From Sulfurisoma sediminicola (GTDB lineage: Bacteria > Pseudomonadota > Gammaproteobacteria > Burkholderiales > Rhodocyclaceae): 64,000 bases of DNA. Position 1 is the first letter of the stretch. The number at the start of each line of letters is the position of its first letter. The notes beneath the pieces are model-generated. The model was not told where the DNA came from and searched no databases. It was given only the letters and a program-made list of their open reading frames with translations. Shown here one piece after another: positions 1 to 7,127 of this stretch. The stretch lies in the NCBI RefSeq assembly GCF_003865015.1, contig NZ_BHVV01000004.1, forward strand, positions 1 to 64,000, read 5' to 3'. The translations under genes and the position numbers were made by a program.

Positions 1-1363
1 CCGGTGAAGCCCTGGAAGACCCGCAGGTGGTCTTGCTTGACGACGCTCCAATCTGGGCGCAGCGCTTCGAGAGCCGATGCGCCATTGAGGTAGTCGTCGC
101 CGTCGCCGCCATCGAGCACGTCGCTGCCCAAACCGCCGGCCAGGACATCGTCGCCGGCCTCGCCCTCGAGCAGATCGTTGCCATCGCCGCCCTGCAGCGC
201 GTCGTCGCCGTCGCCGCCATGGAGCTTGTCGTCGCCGCCGGTGGCGATCAGCACGTCGCGGCCGCCGTAGCCGTAGAGCTCGTCGTCGCCGTCGCCGTTG
301 TGCAGGTAGTTGTCCGAAGCGTTGCCGTACAGGCGCCCCGAGCCCCAGACTTCGCCGTAGTCGCCCTGTGCGCGGATTTCCATGGCGGGCAGGCCGCGGG
401 CATCGATGACGGTGTGGTCCTGGTTGTACCAGGCGCTGGTCCTGGTCACGGGCTCGACCGCGGCGGGCGCGAGTTCGGGCGGGGGCGTCATGGCGCCGGG
501 CAGGGTGATGCCGAGCTGGCCGTTCTGCCAGCGCTTGACCCACATGCCCCCACCCGTGGTGCTGCCGCCGACGATGGACAGCACCTTGAAGGTCTGGTTG
601 TCTTCGGTCCAGTCATATAGGCTGTAGGTGAAGGTCTTGCCATCGACGGTCTGCCGCCAGACGTTGGTGGATTGCTTCGTGATGGCTGTGCCCAGCGTCA
701 CGCCGTCGTACTGGATGCTGCCCGTTCCATCGCTGTCGTCGATCCAGTCCCAGCCGTCGCCGGAGGTGAAGATGTAGGTGTCGGTACCTGCACCGCCCAG
801 GAGGGTGTCGGTGTCCTTGCCGCCGGTGAGTTCGTCGTTTCCGGTTCCGCCAACAAGGGTGTCAGCGCCGGCGTCGCCGAATAGCTTGTCCTGTCCGGCG
901 TTGCCTTCGAGGGTGTCGCCGCCGCCGTTGCCGTGGATGGTGTCGTCGCCGAGGTTGCCGTAGAGGCGGTCGGCATCCGAGCCGCCGGCCATCTCGCCAT
1001 CGCGTTGGTCGGTGCCGAAGACGATCTTGCTGGTGCCACCCATGAGGCTGCCTTGGACAAGGATCTTCTGGCCAGCGGCGGCGTCCGTTCCGAGGTCGCT
1101 GAATTCCCAGTTACGGGTGTCCTTGGAGCCGTACTTGGCACCGTCGAAGCGGATCGTGCCGCCAACGGGGGCGATGTCGTCGGTGTTGGCGCGCAGTCGC
1201 CAGGTGAGCAGGGCGGCGCGGTCGGCGAGCCAGAGCGCGCTCAGTTCGCCCGTGCCCGTGGCTTCGTCGTAGAGGTCGAGGGCGCCGTCGGCGTTGTGCG
1301 CGGTGTAGTCGGCACCGAGGATGGCGAAGGGGTTGAGTTCGCGCAGGGCGTAGCGGTAGGCGA
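1..1363 (-). repeat. Near-identical core repeat, unit 1 (pairs with 3962-5324)
   Basis: This stretch matches 3962-5324 with an offset of 3961 and only a couple of visible base differences, for example GTGGATGG versus GTGGGGGG near 935/4896 and GGAGCC versus GGCGCC near 1127/5088. The match stops abruptly at the head/core boundary, where copy 1 continues into AACAACCTCGCC-type coding and copy 2 into GGCAGCGCCCTC-type coding. It encodes the mid-domain and RTX repeats. Such identity implies a recent duplication or gene conversion. Confidence 0.93.
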
Positions 1364-2582
1364 GGTTGTTCTGGGCGATGGAGGCGATCTGGGTACTGCT
1401 GAATTGCGTGAGGTCGCGGACGCTGACGAGGCCGGCGGATTGGGTGAAGAGTTGGTTGTCCTGAATGGCCTTGATGCGGGCGTACAAGGCTTCGCGCTGG
1501 TCGGTCTGGGCGGAGGTTATCGTGGTGCCAGCCTTGAACAGGTTGCCCAGCGCATTGACCATGTTCTCCAGGGTGCGGTCGGCAACATTGGCCGAGGCCT
1601 CGAGCAGAGGTGTGATGCGGTACAAACCTGACGCGCCAGCACCGTTCAGGTTGGCGTCGAGCGTAGCCAGGAGGTTGTAGATGGCGAGCGAGTCGGTCAT
1701 CTGGGATGAACTGTGCGACCGAAACATTGGTAGCAGGAATGAATCATCCTCAATGTAAATGCCATTCCAGCCACCGGGTTGCTGGAGCATGCCGTTGTTC
1801 ATGGCAGCGAACTCCCGGCCGCCAATGCCGTAGACGTTCTGGATACGCGAAGACGTGAAAGAGGCCGCGCCGCCGAGGGCCGCGAACAGACTGTCGACCG
1901 TGCTATTGCCGATCTTGAAACCAAGGCCATTCACGGCCGCGGCGTTCGAAGCGATGCCGGGAAAGAGTCGGGTAAAGGCCATCGCCAGATGGCCGCCCAA
2001 GCTGTGCCCAGCCACGTTGACTGTACCCAATCCCGCGGGAATCTTGCCTGTGGCAAGTCGCAGCTCGGCAGGTTGTGCCGAGGAATCCCCCATGACGATA
2101 CCGAAGGGGTAGTTGTCGATCGGAATCGCGCCGAGTGGCAGGTCGCCGAAACTGTCGTAAGGGACAAGGCGCCCGACTGCATAGGTTTGACCTTCAGCTG
2201 TCGTAGCGCGCTGCCAGAAATTGTAAAGATCGACAAGCTGGCGCACTGCAATGCCATCGGTTGCAATCAGCGCGGCATCGGCTGAGAAATCAGGAAAATC
2301 CGTGGAGCCACGTATCGCCAGGTGATAGGCGCCCGTGTGCCGATTCTTGAATATCGTTGCGGAGAAGCCTGCCGCAGTGTCGGGAAGATGGTCGATGACT
2401 TGCCAGTCGAGGACGAAGGCGCGAGCTTGGGAATCGGAGAAGTCTTTATTTTCTGGGCCACGCAGGGCGGCGATTAATTTCTCGTTGTCTGAAATTGGCT
2501 GTTTCAGATCGGCATCCCAAAGGTTGGCGTAGGCGGCTTCGGCCAGTTGGGCTTGTTGAAACAGGTCTTGGATCGTGCTCAT
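1..2582 (-). CDS. RTX lipase-like protein, array copy 1 (3' end outside window)
   Basis: Starts at ATG 2582 (MSTIQDLFQQAQLAEAAY) and runs off the left edge, so at least 860 residues are present. The head (about residues 1-400) has the class 3 lipase-like features shared by its neighbours: GFSATIF followed by AIRG near residue 90, a GHSLGG nucleophile elbow with Ser near 194, and a later MFRSHSSSQMTDSLA segment that supplies the likely catalytic His. From about residue 406 the conserved core begins (LAYRYALRELNPFAILG) with GGxGxDxL-type RTX repeats. Positions 1-1363 are almost identical to 3962-5324 of copy 2. The start overlaps the stop of the upstream small membrane protein gene by 4 bases. 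Known of family: RTX proteins are exported by type I systems and fold on calcium. The lipase role and any toxicity are inference. The true C-terminus cannot be seen. Confidence 0.88.
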   Translation of the reverse strand, partial: MSTIQDLFQQAQLAEAAYANLWDADLKQPISDNEKLIAALRGPENKDFSDSQARAFVLDWQVIDHLPDTAAGFSATIFKNRHTGAYHLAIRGSTDFPDFSADAALIATDGIAVRQLVDLYNFWQRATTAEGQTYAVGRLVPYDSFGDLPLGAIPIDNYPFGIVMGDSSAQPAELRLATGKIPAGLGTVNVAGHSLGGHLAMAFTRLFPGIASNAAAVNGLGFKIGNSTVDSLFAALGGAASFTSSRIQNVYGIGGREFAAMNNGMLQQPGGWNGIYIEDDSFLLPMFRSHSSSQMTDSLAIYNLLATLDANLNGAGASGLYRITPLLEASANVADRTLENMVNALGNLFKAGTTITSAQTDQREALYARIKAIQDNQLFTQSAGLVSVRDLTQFSSTQIASIAQNNLAYRYALRELNPFAILGADYTAHNADGALDLYDEATGTGELSALWLADRAALLTWRLRANTDDIAPVGGTIRFDGAKYGSKDTRNWEFSDLGTDAAAGQKILVQGSLMGGTSKIVFGTDQRDGEMAGGSDADRLYGNLGDDTIHGNGGGDTLEGNAGQDKLFGDAGADTLVGGTGNDELTGGKDTDTLLGGAGTDTYIFTSGDGWDWIDDSDGTGSIQYDGVTLGTAITKQSTNVWRQTVDGKTFTYSLYDWTEDNQTFKVLSIVGGSTTGGGMWVKRWQNGQLGITLPGAMTPPPELAPAAVEPVTRTSAWYNQDHTVIDARGLPAMEIRAQGDYGEVWGSGRLYGNASDNYLHNGDGDDELYGYGGRDVLIATGGDDKLHGGDGDDALQGGDGNDLLEGEAGDDVLAGGLGSDVLDGGDGDDYLNGASALEALRPDWSVVKQDHLRVFQGFT

Positions 2583-3181
2583 TTCTCGATTCCTTTGAAT
2601 TGTTTCGTAAATTGCCACATACGGCTATCGTTCCGCTCCCCACCGCTGCAATGTCCACTTCGCAACCAGAACTTCCAGCCGTACCAGCCGGCGCCATATG
2701 CACCCTGTGCTGTGGAGAAATCGATGTAACGGGCCAAGACTTCCCCAGTCTTGCCATCGACCACTTCTTGCTCATGCCGCCACCGATTTGGAAAGGACGG
2801 TCCGTTGACTCTGACGAGCCAGTTAAACCGGTCGTTTATAAAATAAGTAGTAGTCGTACCACGCCCGCCATCGAACATCTCATCGCGGGAGGGGGCTTCC
2901 TTGTTCGCCACCAGCGTCTCCATCACCCCTGGGTTCTCTTTCTTCCACTGATCCAGTGTCTCGTAGACCCAGAACCCTGCGTCTTTCTCGCAGTAGTACC
3001 TGTGTGCCACGACGGTCGGAATGTGATCCCAGAAAACCAGCATGTACATCACCAGCGCCGCGCCGCTTCCCCAGTGGGCCGCGCTCCTGCCGCGCTTGCG
3101 TGCGTGCACGATTGCGCCGATCACCACCGCAATTGAAAGCAGGAAATACAACGCCATCGCACCAAATACGACGAGGCCCAT
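2579..3181 (-). CDS. Two-TM small protein paired with RTX lipase copy 1 (candidate immunity protein)
   Basis: 200 residues. Hydrophobic segments lie at about residues 3-27 (MGLVVFGAMALYFLLSIAVV) and 38-55, followed by a soluble domain with a YYC cysteine directly after the second helix. The layout matches the other four small genes of the array: two helices, a W/F-rich stretch, one cysteine, then a roughly 130-residue tail containing a VVDGKTGEVLARY-like segment (compare VVDSATGEVLGR and VVDSQTGEVLGR in two others). Its start overlaps the stop of RTX copy 2 by one base (TAATG) and its stop overlaps the start of copy 1 by four bases, so it is probably translationally coupled to both. No database family is recognised with certainty. 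A membrane immunity protein or secretion helper is inferred from the one-to-one pairing. Confidence 0.8.
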   Translation of the reverse strand: MGLVVFGAMALYFLLSIAVVIGAIVHARKRGRSAAHWGSGAALVMYMLVFWDHIPTVVAHRYYCEKDAGFWVYETLDQWKKENPGVMETLVANKEAPSRDEMFDGGRGTTTTYFINDRFNWLVRVNGPSFPNRWRHEQEVVDGKTGEVLARYIDFSTAQGAYGAGWYGWKFWLRSGHCSGGERNDSRMWQFTKQFKGIEK

Positions 3182-6100
3182 TACGCCACCTTCCTTTCAG
3201 TTGAATCATTCGCCGCGCAGAAGTCGGCGCTGGTGCTCGGCCGATGCATTTGCCCCATCCCATCACCGTCCTGCCAGCGCCGACTTTTTCTTTCTCTCGA
3301 TTCCAGTCCTATCGCACCCATGAACCCAGTGTCCGATCCATCGAGCCAGTCCGCCCCCTGGTTGGCCACGGGCGTATCGTCGGTGTCGCCGAAGAGTCGG
3401 TCGGCTCCGCTGCCGCCGAAGAGGATGTCCGAGCCGCCATCGCCCTGGAGAGAGTCGTCGCCATCCTCGCCGAAAAGCGTGTCGTTGCCATGGTCGGCGT
3501 AGGCCACGGTGCTTGAGTCGCCCTCGAGGATGTCGTTGCCCGCGCCACCGAAGAGGGTGTCGTTCTTGCCGTAGCCGTAGAGCGTATCGGCCCCATCGCC
3601 GCCGAAGAGCGTGTCTGCGCCCTGGTATTCGATCGGGACGGTATCGGCGTCCCCGACGAGCAGGTCGTCGCCGGCACCGCCGTAGAGTTCGTCCGCCCCG
3701 CCCTCACCATAGAGGGTGTCGGCGCCGTCGCCGCCGTCGAGGATGTCGTTGCCGTGATCGGCCGGCAGGCCGGGGACACCATCGCCGAACAACCGGTCGG
3801 CGCCCGCGCCGCCCAGCAGCTTGTCCGCTCCGGCACCGGCGACCAGGCTGTCGTCGTCATCGCCGCCGTCGAGCAGGTCGGCGCCATCGCCGCCGATGAG
3901 CCGGTCGTTGCCCGCGCCGCCCCGCAGCACGTTGGCGCCATCGCCGGGCAAGTCGCCCAGGCCGGTGAAGCCCTGGAAGACCCGCAGGTGGTCTTGCTTG
4001 ACGACGCTCCAATCTGGGCGCAGCGCTTCGAGAGCCGATGCGCCATTGAGGTAGTCGTCGCCGTCGCCGCCATCGAGCACGTCGCTGCCCAAACCGCCGG
4101 CCAGGACATCGTCGCCGGCCTCGCCCTCGAGCAGATCGTTGCCATCGCCGCCCTGCAGCGCGTCGTCGCCGTCGCCGCCATGGAGCTTGTCGTCGCCGCC
4201 GGTGGCGATCAGCACGTCGCGGCCGCCGTAGCCGTAGAGCTCGTCGTCGCCGTCGCCGTTGTGCAGGTAGTTGTCCGAAGCGTTGCCGTACAGGCGCCCC
4301 GAGCCCCAGACTTCGCCGTAGTCGCCCTGTGCGCGGATTTCCATGGCGGGCAGGCCGCGGGCATCGATGACGGTGTGGTCCTGGTTGTACCAGGCGCTGG
4401 TCCTGGTCACGGGCTCGACCGCGGCGGGCGCGAGTTCGGGCGGGGGCGTCATGGCGCCGGGCAGGGTGATGCCGAGCTGGCCGTTCTGCCAGCGCTTGAC
4501 CCACATGCCCCCACCCGTGGTGCTGCCGCCGACGATGGACAGCACCTTGAAGGTCTGGTTGTCTTCGGTCCAGTCATATAGGCTGTAGGTGAAGGTCTTG
4601 CCATCGACGGTCTGCCGCCAGACGTTGGTGGATTGCTTCGTGATGGCTGTGCCCAGCGTCACGCCGTCGTACTGGATGCTGCCCGTTCCATCGCTGTCGT
4701 CGATCCAGTCCCAGCCGTCGCCGGAGGTGAAGATGTAGGTGTCGGTACCTGCACCGCCCAGGAGGGTGTCGGTGTCCTTGCCGCCGGTGAGTTCGTCGTT
4801 TCCGGTTCCGCCAACAAGGGTGTCAGCGCCGGCGTCGCCGAATAGCTTGTCCTGTCCGGCGTTGCCTTCGAGGGTGTCGCCGCCGCCGTTGCCGTGGGGG
4901 GTGTCGTCGCCGAGGTTGCCGTAGAGGCGGTCGGCATCCGAGCCGCCGGCCATCTCGCCATCGCGTTGGTCGGTGCCGAAGACGATCTTGCTGGTGCCAC
5001 CCATGAGGCTGCCTTGGACAAGGATCTTCTGGCCAGCGGCGGCGTCCGTTCCGAGGTCGCTGAATTCCCAGTTACGGGTGTCCTTGGCGCCGTACTTGGC
5101 ACCGTCGAAGCGGATCGTGCCGCCAACGGGGGCGATGTCGTCGGTGTTGGCGCGCAGTCGCCAGGTGAGCAGGGCGGCGCGGTCGGCGAGCCAGAGCGCG
5201 CTCAGTTCGCCCGTGCCCGTGGCTTCGTCGTAGAGGTCGAGGGCGCCGTCGGCGTTGTGCGCGGTGTAGTCGGCACCGAGGATGGCGAAGGGGTTGAGTT
5301 CGCGCAGGGCGTAGCGGTAGGCGAGGGCGCTGCCGGCGGTGCCGTCGCCGGTCAAGGCGAGGGACCTAAGGGTGTCGGCGGGTTTGTTCGAAAGATCGAT
5401 GACACAGCCATTTCGTCCTTTAACGGCCACGAACAGCGGGGAACTCGTAAGGCCATAGAGATTGGCATAAAGCGCCTCGCGGCTTGTTTGAGAATCGGCT
5501 ACCGGCAGTACTTTCGTCGGCGCGGTTCCATTACCAAGAACCATCCGGCGCAGAGCGTCGAGCGTCTGTTCAATGGAACTGCCATCGATCACACTGGCGG
5601 CCCTCATGATGTTCGTCATGGCCGTTGTCCCTAAGCCAGGATCAAGCAACGCCATCAGATTCATCATGGCAAGCGAGTCGGTCACGACCTTCTGGCTGTG
5701 GGCATTGCCCTCCTCGAAAATACGGATGTCGGTGCCACGATGGCCTGGCACGCTGGAGACAAGATAGTCACCGATCAAATTGGTCTGCCGGTTCTCGGCG
5801 TAGGATGGATCCGCATTTCCCAAGAACTGGGCAAGCGTGCGAAGCGTTCCCTCGACGCCCCACGAGCCGGGTGCATTGAAGGTAGCGACGGCGGACGTCG
5901 CGCCGCCGAACACATAGCCGAAAATGGTGCTGAGATAACCACCCAGTGAATGACCGGCAACAGTGACGGCGGTTCCGCCAATACCCGGCCCAACGCCCTG
6001 CACTGGCTCACCCCAGTAATACCGGAATGCTTGGGCGCCGTCGCCAACACCAACAGCAACCTGCTGCGCCACGTCGCCCTTTCCGGCCTGGAGTCGCAGA

Positions 6101-6510
6101 AGGTAATTGACCATGCTGAGAATTTGGTTCATCGGCTTGCCGCCGATTGCCAGCACGGCGTCAGTAACGAGATCGCCCGCATCAGCCCCCGAAGTGCCGC
6201 GGTTGACGAAGTAGAGCTTACCGGTGGCCCTTTCGCGGAACAGCGTCGCGGAGAATCCGTTGGTCGTCGGGTCGGTGGTGTATTGATCGAGGGCGTCGAA
6301 ACGCTCGATGAATTTCTGTGCTTCGGTCGCGGAGAAGTCGGAGGTCCTTTCGGACCAGGGAAGGAGCGGGTTGTCGAGTTTGGTAAGGGCCTTCGTGACC
6401 CCGATTGGATCGAGTGCTCCATCCGATCCTCTGTCCACCGTGCTGAAGTCGGAGTACGCGGCCAGAGCCAATTCGGCACCGTCGTAATACGCTTGGAAGG
6501 AAGAACTCAT
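3181..6510 (-). CDS. RTX lipase-like protein, array copy 2 (longest, 1109 aa)
   Basis: 1109 residues. The lipase-like head spans about 1-395, with GFSATLF at 85-91, VNRG near 103, AGHSLGG with Ser188, and NAHSQKVVTDSLA with His271. The core from about 395 contains ALAYRYALRELNPFAILG, a first RTX block (GNLGDD, GNGGGDTLEG), a linker domain ending in PPPELAPAAVEPVTRTSAW, and a second, much longer RTX block with dozens of GGxGxDxL units to about residue 1060. It then ends in a KSRRWQDGDG tail containing an inverted copy of the junction motif. This is the only complete copy with a long second RTX block; copies 3-5 stop soon after that block begins. ATG at 6510 overlaps the upstream small gene stop by 4 bases. 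Lipase activity and type I export are inferred from the motifs. Confidence 0.9.
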   Translation of the reverse strand: MSSSFQAYYDGAELALAAYSDFSTVDRGSDGALDPIGVTKALTKLDNPLLPWSERTSDFSATEAQKFIERFDALDQYTTDPTTNGFSATLFRERATGKLYFVNRGTSGADAGDLVTDAVLAIGGKPMNQILSMVNYLLRLQAGKGDVAQQVAVGVGDGAQAFRYYWGEPVQGVGPGIGGTAVTVAGHSLGGYLSTIFGYVFGGATSAVATFNAPGSWGVEGTLRTLAQFLGNADPSYAENRQTNLIGDYLVSSVPGHRGTDIRIFEEGNAHSQKVVTDSLAMMNLMALLDPGLGTTAMTNIMRAASVIDGSSIEQTLDALRRMVLGNGTAPTKVLPVADSQTSREALYANLYGLTSSPLFVAVKGRNGCVIDLSNKPADTLRSLALTGDGTAGSALAYRYALRELNPFAILGADYTAHNADGALDLYDEATGTGELSALWLADRAALLTWRLRANTDDIAPVGGTIRFDGAKYGAKDTRNWEFSDLGTDAAAGQKILVQGSLMGGTSKIVFGTDQRDGEMAGGSDADRLYGNLGDDTPHGNGGGDTLEGNAGQDKLFGDAGADTLVGGTGNDELTGGKDTDTLLGGAGTDTYIFTSGDGWDWIDDSDGTGSIQYDGVTLGTAITKQSTNVWRQTVDGKTFTYSLYDWTEDNQTFKVLSIVGGSTTGGGMWVKRWQNGQLGITLPGAMTPPPELAPAAVEPVTRTSAWYNQDHTVIDARGLPAMEIRAQGDYGEVWGSGRLYGNASDNYLHNGDGDDELYGYGGRDVLIATGGDDKLHGGDGDDALQGGDGNDLLEGEAGDDVLAGGLGSDVLDGGDGDDYLNGASALEALRPDWSVVKQDHLRVFQGFTGLGDLPGDGANVLRGGAGNDRLIGGDGADLLDGGDDDDSLVAGAGADKLLGGAGADRLFGDGVPGLPADHGNDILDGGDGADTLYGEGGADELYGGAGDDLLVGDADTVPIEYQGADTLFGGDGADTLYGYGKNDTLFGGAGNDILEGDSSTVAYADHGNDTLFGEDGDDSLQGDGGSDILFGGSGADRLFGDTDDTPVANQGADWLDGSDTGFMGAIGLESRERKSRRWQDGDGMGQMHRPSTSADFCAANDSTERKVA
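3221..3289. repeat. Inverted pair of the array junction motif
   Basis: AGTCGGCGCTGG at 3222-3233 and its perfect reverse complement CCAGCGCCGACT at 3274-3285 form a 12-bp inverted repeat with a 40-base loop, at the 3' end of RTX copy 2. The right arm is the same motif found at the ends of the other RTX genes (near 7187, 10644, 13958 and 17154). The left arm, in opposite orientation, is seen only here. It could form a hairpin between the RTX gene and the downstream small gene, or be a scar of an inversion. Confidence 0.75.
3962..5324 (-). repeat. Near-identical core repeat, unit 2 (pairs with 1-1363)
   Basis: Second member of the direct repeat described at 1-1363. It extends from the shared RTX block to the LAYRYALRELNPFAILG codons. 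Copy 2 continues past the repeat into further RTX units at 3300-3961; whether copy 1 does so cannot be seen because the window ends. Confidence 0.93.
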
Positions 6511-7127
6511 TTTGCGTCTCCATTCTTTGAAAGCATGAACGCACCGTGAATCACATCCAATGGGCCAGGCTTATTCGGATTGTCAAAACAGCCGGACGAA
6601 CGCCCCCGGCTTGAAAGCCAGCCTATGAGTGTGTTCTCGCCGAACAATCCGAGCGGGAGCGTCCACCACAGGCCGCCAGCCGGCTCGTAATTGGCGAAGC
6701 GACCCAAAAGCCTTTCGGTCTTGATATCGACAATGGCATATTCGTAGCGCTGATAGCGAGTTAGCGGATACCAGCCGCCTGATGTGTACGCTTCGATGAC
6801 CGCGTAGCGTCGGAGAAAGGGCGTTTGGCGTGTATTCCGGTCACTAATCTCTGCGCGACGGAAATTCCGATTCCAGCTCTCCTCGGGCACCTCCACCGTT
6901 TCAAATACCTTCGCACCCACGTCATCGCGCTTGCATAACACCTCCTTGTGATACCAGCGATTGAAAACGGTATCGCCGAAAGTGAGCACCAGGATGCCTA
7001 CCACGGCCATCACCGCCCAGCGGTTCGATCCAGTGCGGCGCTTGACCGTTCGTGCAGTTGCTCGCAGTAGCCAGATGTAGGCGGCCAACAGGATCGCCGC
7101 GGTGCCGAGAATCAACAATCCGATCAT
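6507..7127 (-). CDS. Two-TM small protein paired with RTX lipase copy 2 (candidate immunity protein)
   Basis: 206 residues starting MIGLLILGTAAILLAAYIWL. Two hydrophobic segments (about 1-20 and 35-52) precede an FNRWYHKEVLC segment and a soluble tail of about 140 residues with an AIVDIKTERLLGRFANYE stretch that aligns with the TGEVLGR stretch of its paralogues. I chose ATG 7127 over 7139 because it gives the ATGA overlap with the stop of RTX copy 3 seen at other units, and because GGAGG lies 5-6 bases upstream. The 3' end overlaps the start of RTX copy 2 by 4 bases. Function is unknown. A cognate membrane protein protecting against, or helping export, copy 2 is inference. Confidence 0.78.
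   Translation of the reverse strand: MIGLLILGTAAILLAAYIWLLRATARTVKRRTGSNRWAVMAVVGILVLTFGDTVFNRWYHKEVLCKRDDVGAKVFETVEVPEESWNRNFRRAEISDRNTRQTPFLRRYAVIEAYTSGGWYPLTRYQRYEYAIVDIKTERLLGRFANYEPAGGLWWTLPLGLFGENTLIGWLSSRGRSSGCFDNPNKPGPLDVIHGAFMLSKNGDAK

Noticed and set aside
3221-3289. Integron attC site
   Set aside because: The inverted repeat lacks the GTTRRRY/RYYYAAC core sites and no integron integrase is present in the window.
1-5324. CRISPR array or simple satellite in the short periodic repeats of the RTX region
   Set aside because: The roughly 27-base periodicity encodes RTX nonapeptides in frame and has no unique spacers.
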